From positions 243,229-307,228 of the forward strand of contig SAXG01000057.1 in the NCBI GenBank assembly GCA_012932865.1: 64,000 nucleotides of DNA, written 5' to 3'. The translations under genes were made by a program, and so were the position numbers. A model generated the notes under the pieces. It was given only the letters and a program-made list of their open reading frames with translations, was not told where the DNA came from and ran no database searches. Positions 23,701 to 34,879 of the stretch are shown here, piece by piece; positions within the stretch are counted from its first letter, which is position 1; each line of letters opens with the position of its first letter. The DNA is from Amylostereum areolatum (lineage: Eukaryota > Basidiomycota > Agaricomycetes > Russulales > Stereaceae).

Positions 23701-23891
23701 CGCGGCGGCTGTCGGTGCTCATCCAGCCGAACATGTGCTTGCTGTACAATCTGTGCGGGTGGGAGGTCAAGCTCGCGCAGGAGCGCGCGCGCGGGGACGA
23801 GAAGAGGCTCAAGGCGGAGCTCGCGCGCAGCTTGAACTGGCCGTACCTCGCGCGGGAGGTGCACGCGCTCAACGAGAAGTATCTGCATTGA
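20750..23891 (+). CDS. PPS1-like dual-specificity protein phosphatase
   Basis: Exons are about 20750-21574, 21692-22612, 22671-23128, 23192-23578 and 23640-23891. The protein is about 960 residues. The C-terminal catalytic domain starts at FPSRVLPFLYLGNL. It contains the signature VHCRVGVSRSAT (HC at 23539-23544), which supplies the nucleophilic Cys and the phosphate-binding Arg. It ends with VDAYLIVRSRRLSVLIQPN and ELARSLNWPYLAREVHALNEKYL. The long N-terminal half has an acidic stretch (EEDDYDDYSSDIEVDMDEQT), then PIYATLSDIVVYSRRG and RVLIWSSDGYTESSVLAL. That last segment resembles a phosphatase P-loop without the catalytic Cys, giving the tandem inactive/active layout known from yeast PPS1, a phosphatase linked to S-phase progression. 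GC is very high. The start at 20750 is the first ATG of a long open exon. Confidence 0.85.
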
Positions 23892-24899
23892 TCCACGATC
23901 GCGCGTCGGAAGGTCGAGCGCGACGAAGGCGACGAAGGCGACGAAGCAATATGTATTTTCGGATCTGTATTCGGTTTCGTGTTGGTCGTGGTCGGGTCCT
24001 TCCGTCTTTCCCATCCCCCCATACCTTCTGTTCTCGTATCCATAGTCATATCCTCTCTCTCTCCCCTTTTCCTTACGGTCTCTCACCCATATCCATCCTC
24101 TTTCCCCTGTCCTCTCCCAGCGCTTCCCCACTCTTCTGCTCTCAGTCTCTGTATTTGTACCCCCCGGATCCCGCTCTCGTCTCCCCAAGTTAAAGTTGTC
24201 TGTACATCCGGTTCCTGTCTTCCCCCCGCCCCCTTCCCATCGATCGATCCATGATATTGAACCTCCCCTCCCCCTACGTCGTTCCCCATGTCCCATGTCT
24301 GTACACGAGTTAAGTTATTGCGTTCGGACCCGTCATGGCATGTATAATATGTATTTTTTTGTTCTTATAGCGAGAGGTGGATGATGTGGTTGTAAGTATC
24401 TGTGTTGAAGTGCGGCGTTGAGGCAGGTTATAGGTCTGTCACGGTCCATTTCAGAGCGGTGTCCTCGTGGGTCGTGGTCGAAGACCTGAGCTACCGACTC
24501 GGACGGGGGCGAATGGACGGCCTTGTACAAAGATGTGCGGATTCATAGCAGGCAATACATAGATACTTGCAAAATCCGAGTTGATGCATGTACATAATGA
24601 TACAGACATCTACCCTGGTGGAAAACGAAGTATAGACGGTGTGTTCACGGAAATTGCCGCTACACGCTCGCTGCCTCGTGTGTTGACTCGAGGACACCGC
24701 CTCCAAAGACAACACCTCTTGCAAAAGCCTTTCACGACAGACACTCAACCTCTCACCTCACTTCACACTTACCGTCTGCACACCATCGACTCAAACACCA
24801 TCTGCAACAAAGATACAACCACAGGCCCCTCGTAAGTCTTGCGATCGATTCGGAGTCCCTGGATAGTCGCTCACACGCCAGCGGGGGTGGTTTAGCAAG
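23892..24899. other. intergenic region, no supported gene
   Basis: One kilobase between the phosphatase and the NLR gene. The first 120 bp hold a GACGAAGGC triplet repeat, followed by CT-rich sequence. Nothing gene-like is seen. Confidence 0.5.
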
Positions 24900-27800
24900 A
24901 TGGCGACCCCAACGACTCCGATAGCAGTGAATGGTGAGCTCCTCTTCTCTGATCCTCCCAAAGCTCGACGCTCTGATATCATGCTTGCACAGTCATTCGA
25001 GGATATGGGTTTCCTCGCGTCGGGCTCGTCAAACACGAAGGGAGATTCTATGTATCCATTACCATCGAAAATACCAAGAAAACTACGGGGATATCGGATA
25101 GAGGGAACGAACCGGTGTGGAACGAGGTGCTCGATGGCCTGTGAGTCAAATTGCCCTGTCTATCCTCGGATCATCGTCTTCAACCCACCTTCTTCCCCAG
25201 TGACGCGCATGACACCTCCTTTATGAACGTGGCGCTCTACGCCAAGCGGACGTCCCAGAACGACGAGTTCATCGGAGGGGTTGACATTGCATCTGTCCTC
25301 GATTTGGCGCATACTGAAGGTACGCTGTTGAGAGCTGCGTTCCTTCACCTTCACTGGACATTAACCTAATCAACTCCAGAGCATATCACCTGCACGTTCG
25401 GCTCCCGCGGTAACTCATCGCCTTCACTCGAACTCACCCTCAAGGAGCAGTCGGGTGTTGTTGTCGCTCATCAATCCCAAACCACGACAAGCGCCCAAGG
25501 GATAGAAGAGAGCGGCGACTTGCGCGAGGCCCACGGTGCGGTGCACGCGATCCAGAACACGCCTGCTCTGCTCGAGACAGCTGGCACGGCCATCGATAAC
25601 GCGAATGCGGTGTACGGAGGTTTGGTCGACTTTACCGATATCTGGAAGCCTCTCCTGGAGAAGGTCAGCACGTTCGTAGAACTCGCGAACGGAATCGCGG
25701 AGGTATGATGTCGCGACTCCGAAGTGTATTGTTTTCTAACAGGAGTCATTGGCACGTTAGGTCCATCCGTACGCGAAGATGGCTTGGAGCGTTCTCTCTT
25801 TTATCCCAAAGGTCTGCGTCTTTTTTAGGTCGCACAATACACCATTGTGTTGAGTTATTGACGTGCGCGGTTAGGCGCTTTCGGACCAGAACAAACGCGA
25901 CGAAAAAATCAAAGCGCTTCTCCTCATCATAGACGATGCCTATTCCTTCGTCAACCAAGCGGCGCCTCTCGAAGACTGGACGGATACAATCAACAAATAT
26001 CAACGGAAGATCCTTGCAGATATCGCCAAGCAAACCACCGACTGTGCGTACTTCATCCGCGACTACGCGAAGGACCAAAATTTCTGTGAGATGGTCTGTC
26101 TTATTGGTATAGCCGTCTATATCTCTGACCGCGTGCGGTCTTACCCCTCACCAGTGAAACGAACCTTGAAAAACATCACGAACAATGCAGACAGTCAGAT
26201 CTCGGAGTACGAGAAGAAATTCTGCCAGCTCAAGACCGCCTTCCAAGAGCGTGCAATTCTCAGCACCGAAATCGCCGTCTGTCGTGTTCTGGATAGCGTC
26301 GAAGAGATCGCAAGTGGCCTCAAACAGTCCGGTACGCATTGCCTCGTCCTCGTCGTGCAAGTTTCCTTTTTCATTCAGCGTGCAGAAATCAATGAAAACT
26401 TGAGAGACATTCATTACGTCGGCGCCGGCTTCCAGTCAGACAAGGGTTGTCATCCGGGCACTCGCAAAGCAATTCTGGAGGAGATCGAAAACTGGATCAA
26501 TGATCCCGATGACTGGCACCGCGTCTGCATGATTCTCGGCCCTGCGGGAACAGGAAAATCGTCCATCGCGCATGAGGTGGCCCGTCGGTTCAAAGAACTC
26601 CAACGATTGGGGTCTTCGTTTTACTTTGATCGTGCCAAGCAAGCATCTCGTCGTCCCGAATATCTATTCACGAACATGGCGCGGGATCTGGCCGACTGCG
26701 AACCATGCTTCAAGCGAGCACTGGGTGAGGCCATCAGTGATGATACGGACCTTCGTCACACGACGGATCTTGCCAGGCAGCTGGACAAACTCATCTTGGG
26801 GCCTGCAAAAGCTTTGCGTCTGGTCGGTCCGCTTGTGCTGGTCATTGATGCTCTGGATGAGAGCGGCACCGAAAATGCTCGACGGAGTATGCTTGGGTTG
26901 CTAGCTTCTAAAGTCTCCGAGCTTCCACCATCTTTTCGCATCTTGGTCACTTCAAGACCTGAGCCTGATATTATTGAGGATTTCAGAAGCACAGCATCCC
27001 ATTTTATCCGCATGGATGACAGTAATTGGGCAGGGGAAACCAGAGCCGATATCCTATCATATATCTATGCTCAAGGCATGGTCTCCAATTCACGTCTGAA
27101 GACATTTCTTACCGATGAACGTTGTGGTCTGCTTGCAAAAAAATCAGAGGGGCTGTTTCAGTGGGCATCCGTGGCCTGCAGTTATTTGGATGCTCCATCA
27201 AAAGGGGGGCTTACCACTGCTATCCGCTTCCACCGACTGGTCCACCAATCATCAGACACTGCACCTGATGGGGTGTTATACACATTATATCTAGAGGTCC
27301 TGCGGCAGCATTTCTGCATGGATGATCCTGATGTTGAAAAGGCTTTCAAGTCTGTGATGGGATATATCCTTGCTGTTTTTGAGCCTTTATCAATCTCATC
27401 ATTGGCTCAACTGTGTTTCTCTAATAACAAGCAGGAGCCACTTGAATCTGTTACTTCGGTTGTGGGATGTATGGGCTCTTTGCTTAGTGGTGTCCATGAC
27501 CAAGATGCTTCTATTCACCCACTCCACACCTCCTTCCGTGATTTCCTTGTCAATAGGGATTATAGCTGTGAATTCTACATCAATCCAGGAGACTATCATG
27601 ACAAATTGGCATCTGCATGCCTCAAAGTCATGCAGACTGACCTTAAATTCAACATCTGTCAATTTGAGACCTCATACACCTTCAACAAGAAGGTTCAGGG
27701 CCTAGTACAGAAAATTCATGACTTCATACCATCCTCAGTATCTTATGCATGCTGCTTTTGGGCCACCCACTTGAAAGCAACAGAATTCAATGATGTGATC

Positions 27801-30422
27801 TATAAGCAGGTCCATTGCTTTCTCTTCAAGAAACTTCTCTTCTGGCTTGAGGCCTTGAGTCTTCTAGGAGAAGTTGGGACAGTGGCTGCTATGCTAAGCA
27901 ATGTTGTGCGATGGACCAAGGTGGGTTTGATATCTTTATAGATGAAGTGCTTCTTTGATTTCAATAATTTGCTAAATGACACATGTTTATTTAAGGGACA
28001 ACATATAGCAGAAGATGGAGAAAGGATGGCCTACGATGCAATCAGTTTTGTGCGCAGATTTGGAGGCCCAATTGCTCAGTCTGCTCCCCATCTGTATCTG
28101 TCTGCCTTGCCATTCTCTCCAGAAGGCTCCCTTATCTCTAAGCACTATGAATCATACTTTCCACACATACCACAGGTCTCCACTGGAAGACAAAAAGACT
28201 GGCCTCAGCTCCAGATGACTCTCCAGCACACTGATGTGGTTAGCTCTGTTGCATTGTCCCCAAATAGCCATTACATTGTCTCAGGATCTTATGATAACAC
28301 CATCCATCTGTGGAATGCAGAGACAGGAGAGGCCATTGGTGCACCCCTTCGAGGCCACACTGATGCAGTTTGTTCTGTGGCATTTTCACCAGATGGCCAC
28401 CACATTATCTCAGGATCTGATGACATGACTGTCTGTCTGTGGAATACAGAGACTGGAGAGGCCATTGGTGCACCCCTTCAAGGCCACACTGATGCAGTTC
28501 ATTCTGTGGCATTTTCACCAAATGGCAACCACATTGTCTCAGGATCTAGTGACATGACTATCCGTCTGTGGAATGCAGAGACAGGGGAGGCCATTGGTGC
28601 ACCCTTTCAAGGCCACACTGATGCAGTTTATTCTGTGGCATTTTCACCAGATGGCCACCGCATTATCTCAGGATCTTTGGACTGGACTGTCTGTCTGTGG
28701 AATGCAGAGACAGGAGAGGCTATTGGGGCACCCCTGCATGGCCACACTAATGCAGTGTGGTCTGTGGCATTTTCACCAGATGGCAACCGCATTGTCTCAG
28801 GATCTTGGGACAAGACTGTCCGTCTGTGGAATGCAGAGACAGGAGAGGCTATTGCAGCACCCCTTCAAGGCCACAGTGATGCAGTTTATTCTGTGGCATT
28901 TTCACCAGATGGCAACCGCATTGTCTCAGGATCTTTGGACTGGACTGTCCGTCTGTGGAATGCAGAGACAGGAGAGGCCATTGGTGCACCCTGTCAAGGC
29001 CACACTGAGGATGTTTATTCTGTTGCATTTTCACCAGGTGGTGACCACATTGTCTCAGGATCCTTTGACAAGACTGTCCATCTGTGGAATGCAGAGACAG
29101 AAGAGGCCATTGGTGCACCCCTTCAAGGCCACACTGCTGAAGTTTGGTCTGTGGCATTTTCACCAGATGGCAACCGCATTGTCTCAGGATCCTTAGACAA
29201 GACTGTCTGTCTGTGGAATGCAGAGACAGGAGAGGCTATTGGGGCACCCCTTCAAGGCCACACTAATGCAGTTTATTCTGTGGCATTTTCACCAGATGGC
29301 CACCACATTATCTCAGGATCTCGTGACATGACTATCCGTCTGTGGAATACAGAGACTGGAGAGGCCATTGGTGCACCCCTTCAAGGCCACACTGATGCAG
29401 TTCATTCTGTGGCATTTTCACCAAATGGCAACCACATTGTCTCAGGATCTCGTGACATGACTATCCGTCTGTGGAATGCAGAGACAGGAGAGGCTATTGG
29501 GGCACCCCTGCATGGCCACACTAATGCAGTGTGGTCTGTGGCATTTTCACCAGATGGCAACCGCATTGTCTCAGGATCTCGTGACATGACTATCCGTCTG
29601 TGGAATGCAGAGACAGGAGAGGCTATTGGGGCACCCCTGCATGGCCACACTAATGCAGTGTGGTCTGTGGCATTTTCACCAGATGGCAACCGCATTGTCT
29701 CAGGATCTTGGGACAAGACTGTCCATCTGTGGAATGCAGAGACAGGAGAGGCTATTGCAGCACCCCTTCAAGGCCACACTGAGGGAGTTCGCTCTGTGGC
29801 ATTTTCACCAAATAGCCACCACATTGTCTCAGGATCTGATGACATGACTGTCTGTCTGTGGAATACAGAGACTGGAGAGGCCATTGGTGCACCCCTTCAA
29901 GGCCATACTGATTCAGTTCATTCTGTGGCATTTTCACCCAATGGTCATTACATCATCTCAGGATCTGCAGACAACACTATCCGTCTATGGAATGCAGATG
30001 AAGAGCAAAGAGGTAAAGTGGATCTATACTACTTGTAAACAGTTTGGGGGACAGGTGAATGCTTATTATTTTATTTAGAATCTGTCATCTTCTCATGCAA
30101 TCCAAACTATGCTCTCACCAATCCTGAAACTCTGCTCAAGTCATCCTCAAGTCATCCTCTGCTCAGTTCATTTCAGAGTGAGTTTAGAGACAATAATTGG
30201 TGCAAAGTTAAGTTGGAGGAAGATGGATGGCTTGTTGGCCCACAATCACAGTTGCTGCTGTGGATCCCTGGCGACAATAGGAGACAGCTGCCTTGGCATC
30301 CTCGGGAGGAGCTGGTCATTGGTGCAGGTGGGCCCTTACAGCTTGACTTGAGTGACTTTGCACATGGACTGGACTGGCACAGGTGCTATGTTGACTCTGG
30401 TGAGGGTGAAACTTTGATGTGA
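24900..30422 (+). CDS. NLR-type protein: C2 - helical linker - NACHT - 14 WD40 repeats
   Basis: Exon 1 (24900-24933, MATPTTPIAVN) joins at 24993 to a C2 domain: VIRGYGFPRVGLVKHEGRF, VSITIENTKK, NEPVWNEVLDGL, then NVALYAKRTSQNDEFIGGV. A helical linker follows (VYGGLVDFTDIWKPLLEKVS ... QISEYEKKFCQLK). The NACHT ATPase has Walker A GPAGTGKSS (about 26538-26564) and Walker B LVLVIDALDES (about 26832-26864). A helical region leads to an intron at about 27920-27995 that contains the in-frame stop. Then come 14 WD40 repeats of 43 residues. A last intron (30013-30078) leads to a C-terminal exon reading DGWLVGPQSQLLLWIP and DFAHGLDWHRC, a conserved ending of agaricomycete WD40 NLRs as I recall. This is a signal-transducing ATPase; fungal relatives such as HET-E act in self/non-self recognition. 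What it senses here is unknown. Confidence 0.8.
28221..30000 (+). repeat. 14 tandem 129-bp WD40 coding repeats
   Basis: Each unit is 129 bp (43 codons) with the consensus GHTDAVxSVAFSPDG, then IVSGSxDxTVxLWN and AETGEAIGAP. Units are nearly identical in DNA except at a few codons. Blocks recur: units 2-3 resemble 9-10 and 13-14, units 5 and 12 are almost the same, and units 11 and 12 look like a recent duplication. Fourteen units make two complete seven-blade propellers. Confidence 0.9.
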
Positions 30423-31539
30423 CAGTTATTATGGTATGCACATATCCACCCAAGCAGTTATACAAGTCATTGTAATCAATAACACCTCCACTTTCATGAC
30501 CGCTGCTGCATTTTGTGACTTAACTCCTGTCTCATGTCTTGATTCAATACCGCCCCGCTGCAATATGTAAGACCCGCAATACTATCAATGTATGGTACAG
30601 TTTATGGAATAAACCCAGGGTACGTACACTACATCTCGATTTTGGCGGACTAGGTGCGACGGAACGATACAACCCGCCTTACTGCGAGTATTCATTCTTC
30701 TTGATGTACGTCAGAAAAATACGATGCTCGGTTACCCATGCTTGCCCACACTTATAATGATCAAAAGTGGGAAAAAGTTAAGCGTGCTCTCAAAATCAAT
30801 ATTATAACCGGTACGTGCGAGGTCAACAAAAGAAACCGGCGACAATCTGCCAGCCAAAGGGCCAGAACCAGTGAGAACTCGACAGCCGGAAGGCCAGAAC
30901 CAGTTGGAACACGGCTCGAGATCTCGCGCATCCGATTTTGACGGTCTAGGGCGCATTTTGAAATGGATTATGGTCAAGTAAGAGAGGCATTATAATTGGT
31001 TGCTTTGAGGCTGCCTCTCATTTCCATGTCCGCCGTGCAGCATTACAATCCGGGTACAACACTATGTGGATGATTTCAAACAACGGCCCCTTCAACCTTG
31101 GCTGCCTTCCATCCAAACATACAAACATGGCTGATTATGCTTCAATAGTTCTTTCACATCGCACCAATGAAGTGATTCAAACCAAATGTTATAAGCATTT
31201 TTTTAGGTAATACAAATACAGAATGGCAGAGACTACTACTACGTTATAGTAGGATTAGTTTCCAAGAGATCCAAGTGTAAGATCCAAGCGTAAGATCCAA
31301 GCGATAGCATGCCGAACAACAGACAAAGAAAGCAAGTAAATGAATAGCAGACTCAAGGTAGTGACGACAGAGGAGGAGCGGTAGACGGAGGAACTGATAT
31401 TGAAGCAACCTCGCATAGGAAAGGGAGCGAAGGCAAGGCAAGGCAATGACGGCAAGAGTACTCACGTGAGGAAAATGGGAGAGATGGGCAACGTACTCTC
31501 AAAACACGGCTTATATGCTCCCTGTGTGACAGCATCAGG
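30423..31539. other. intergenic, AT-rich spacer between NLR gene and transposon
   Basis: No gene is supported. A short direct repeat, gccagaaccagt, occurs twice near 30860-30905. The region is AT-richer than the gene-dense part to the left. It may include the outer boundary of the Plavaka-type transposon, which I could not define. Confidence 0.4.
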
Positions 31540-31900
31540 AAAACTCCACTTACTTGACACCACCTTGGGACCCTTGGGCAAGTCATTCAAGGTTCCAAGC
31601 TCTAAGTAAGTAGTTGCTTGGCCAAGCCATGTCCCTTTACTTGTACAAGCCCCCATATGCCTTGAGTGTACTTGACAAGAGACTTGGGGAGTACTTGGGA
31701 GACTTGCCAAGGTGTCTTTCAAGTACCCAAGTATAGTGCAAGGTTTGGCCCCAGTGTGTATAAGTTAGGACCAACATCATCAAGTACTTTATAATTGTAT
31801 TGTCAAGTACATCATAAGCTTGACAAGTCTGGCCAAAGTCTACATAAGTTCTACTTCAAGCATTCACAAGCTACCTTATGGTTTCCCAAGGTCACTTACA
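31540..31900. repeat. dense ACTTG/CAAGT motif cluster, putative transposon subterminal repeats
   Basis: About twenty copies of ACTTG or its complement CAAGT occur in some 350 bp. Many form larger palindromes such as CAAGTACTT, CTTGGCCAAG and ACTTGTACAAG. Dense short motifs in both orientations near a transposon end are typical subterminal transposase-binding sites. The cluster lies 3' of the minus-strand companion gene, where the left end of the Plavaka-type element is expected. Confidence 0.5.
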
Positions 31901-32058
31901 ATCACACATGAAGGAGGCTTCAAGCTTAGTTTTCAACCATAATAACAATGAAATGAATAATATTTCAAATCAATTGTATACATAAATTCATGGAATGCGG
32001 CAAGAATGTGGTACCTGCCACTCTAATATAGCAAGCACTCAGAATGGAAATCAATGGG

Positions 32059-34653
32059 TCATGTGAGATCTAAATGAAAACCCCGATCAGGATCTATTGC
32101 GGAGTGAGAACATGGAACATACCATGCATCCTCAGAATCGGCAGGTGGGGCATCAGATGTCATAATATCGTCGGACTCGGGAGGTGGGGCATCAGATGTC
32201 ATCTCGAAGTCCGAGTCATTGTCAGATTGTTCAGTAACATCATCAGATTCAGCAATGGCGGGCTTATCTAGCCACGCAAAGGCACCATCAATGATCTTCA
32301 ACCAGCAGTCCTCATCGAGACTGTCGACAGCAGGCACGAACTTGCCAGCCTTGCGGCGGCGCTTCATGTGACCTTCTTCAGTACGGACGGTCTTGTCACC
32401 CCAGTTTTCTCGTGAGAAGAAACCTTGCGGGCCGCGCGGAATGACCTGGACGCCGGTCACCCAAAATTTCAATGCACACTCAACCTGTTGGGAGTAATCA
32501 GTCTGCAGGATCAGGATCGGAATAGGACACACATACCGCGACGATACAGAGTATGAGCGCCCCGGTTGGTAACAGGAGGAAGTTGGCCGGTATGCCTGCG
32601 AGGTGCGCCGACAAGGTCTTCAGGATCAGATGAAACTGGAAACGGCCCTAAAAAGGTTGAAGAATGAGTATACTGACACTGTCTTACACACCAACTGACC
32701 ATACCTCCTTCTTGACCCCATTGTTCCAGGTAGCCCAGTACATAGGAGCGTTCTTGCCGTCTTTGCTGGAGAGCGCCCACTCAACGTACGCGGCGGCGCT
32801 AACGAAAGACTGATGTATGCCGGAATCGGGGTTGATGTCACCTTCGAGCACGCCGGCCTCGAGGTATGTTCTCACATTGTTGAGAGCTTCAGTACCGAGC
32901 ATGGATCGCCATTCCTTGAGCCGCTGCATCGTCTGATACAGTACGGGTGAGCGGGGCTTGATGGGATGAGGAATCACGTACAAGATCGTAGACAATCTGC
33001 CCCTTCGCAATGATGAGTTCAATGTCAGGGTACATCTTGTCAAACAACATCTGAACCTCTTCGACGGTTGGCTCGTCCCAAGGCGGCAACACGCCCGCAA
33101 ACTCACACACGCTGGGCATGAATACGCCGTTGAAGGTTGGCCGGATAGATTCGTCCAATGCATCTGTGGTCCACCGAGGCTTGCGCGCACGTTTGGGTGT
33201 TCCGTCGACCGCGTGAGGCTTCGTTCCCAGCTTTGCAGCTACCGGGGCTGAGACTTGAGTGAGGGTGTTCGTGTCCTTGGGGTCATGCGTCAGCACGTCA
33301 GCCTTTACCGCAAGTTCGAGTGAGTAATAACGTACCTGACGGACAGCCGGCTAGGAAACACGCCTGTTCGATGCATATACACGAGCACTCTTGGAAGGCG
33401 GCTGGTTAGCGGAGTGGGCCGCTGCAGGTGTGCTCTATAGAAAGGTTAAACACGAGAGGAAGTTTAAGAGAAATATTTATACCTGGTCACGGACATTGTC
33501 AATAACATCTTCGCTGTTTGTAGTGTTGAGGTCGAACTTTGCGGCTGGTGCCTCCTTGCGGAGAGTCGCTGAGCGTTGCACGGGACGGGGACGTGGTCGT
33601 GGAGTAGGGGTCTTGATTTGAACCATAGGCGGCGCCGAGTCTTGAAACTGGTCGCCGTCGGGACCTTCGTCGAAGAGCTCACGCTCAGGTGATGCTGACG
33701 GGGGCCGTTCCATCTGGCGTTTTCCGGCAGCGGGAGTCCAGTGGGAGTTGAGTCCCCCGATCGGACGTGCTCGTTTGGCGGGAGGCCTGTGCGGCAGTGA
33801 GACAAATAGAGGACAGAGGAAAGAACACGTACACCAGTGCTGACGACTTGGTTGTTGAGCCACGTGTGTCAGGTGCGGAACACTTCTTGGGGACCAATTT
33901 GAGAATTGATCCGGCCGTGCCACGTCGAACAGCGTCGACTTGAGAACGACTCTTCGACGTCTTGTGGTGGTTGACCGCTGCAATCGGCGTGTCCTCGACG
34001 GCCTCGTCCTCCACTGCGGCCTTGGGAGAGGTCTGAACACGATGAAGATTCGCACCTGATGGATTTTTGATGAAGACCTCTTCCTCCTCATCAAGCTCAT
34101 CTTCCTCTTCCTGTTCCTCGGCGGAGTCGACACGAGAAAATTTGCTCCGGCAAAAAAGTCGTCTGGGGCCATCGTCCTCGTCCTCAGCGGTGTACTCTTT
34201 GCCTTCAGTGTTCCGCTCCTCGACCTCGGCGGCATCATAGTCCTCGGTGTTGTTCCCGGGCCCCAGAGAGCGAACATCCTCACCCGGAATATTCTTCCCT
34301 GAACAAGAGGTACGTACTCAATATGACTTGCTCGAAGATGTAGAGAAACTCACTGCCCGGTGGCTGTCCCCTTGTAGACAATGTTTTCGCTCTGTTCGGA
34401 GCTCACGACTGGGATATCGACGGTGACGAGAAGTCTTCCTTTGCGAGACGGTCTTCAATCGCGGCAAGACGCTTCACCTTGACCCGTTGAGCGGTGTCAG
34501 CAGCGTGCGTGGCTTTGGCCTTCGCCTCCTTGCTGGCCTTGACCTCGGACATTGTTTTGCGGGGCCTAGGCGCGTCAGGGCACCAGGATGGGTGTCCTTG
34601 TTTTTCGCGCGGGTCGAGAGGGGCGGAGCGTCAGGCCTTGTTCGAGGGGGCAT
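32059..34653 (-). CDS. uncharacterised gene divergent from Plavaka transposase
   Basis: Several minus-strand exons run from the ATG at 34653 (MPPRTRPDAPPLSTRAKNKD) to the TGA at 32059-32061. The N-terminus is basic and helical (RVKVKRLAAIEDRLAKEDF). The middle is disordered and acidic to Pro-rich (about 34280-33480: ELDEEEEVF, KRARPIGGLNSHW, PRPRPRPVQRSATL). A folded region follows: FNGVFMPSVCEFAGVLPPWD, MQRLKEWRSMLGTEALNNV, ILCIVAVECALKFWVTG, FSRENWGDKT and LDEDCWLKIIDGAFAWL. It resembles, from memory, a family of hypothetical Agaricomycete proteins with the core 'T.QR..EWRS..G..A'. No function is known to me. Its head-to-head position with the transposase suggests it is the element's second gene. 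Exon borders are approximate. Confidence 0.5.
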
Positions 34654-34879
34654 TGCAAGTGGGATGTGGCAGGAAAGGACGCGCGTAGGTTTGCGTGGAA
34701 GGTAAGGTTCTTGTGACATCACGTATTTGGTGCTCTTACCGAAACTCGTCACAGGCTTTCTCCCTCTGAGTCTCAAACGTTCACACCGGTTGCCGGTGTT
34801 TCAACGTTCATTCGTCAACCCCCTCGCTCTTGCCGTCCCCTCCACCTCGCCCGCCTCCTTCCCAACCAAGGTCCTCGAT
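34654..34879. promoter_or_regulatory. divergent promoter of companion gene and Plavaka transposase
   Basis: Only 226 bp separate the two ATG codons, so both genes must use overlapping promoter sequence. The right side is pyrimidine-rich up to the transposase start. Confidence 0.45.

Noticed and set aside
27921..27995. Stop codon at 27939-27941 considered as splitting the NACHT and WD40 parts into two genes
   Set aside because: The stop lies within a good intron (gtgggt...tttaag). Splicing joins VVRWTK to GQHIAEDG in frame, as in other NLRs.
28221..30000. Regular 129-bp repeats considered as a CRISPR-like or satellite array
   Set aside because: The period is exactly 43 codons, the frame is open throughout, and each unit has the GH...WD-type WD40 pattern.
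31200..31530. Short frames on both strands left of the ACTTG cluster
   Set aside because: No motif and AT-rich composition; nothing supports a gene.
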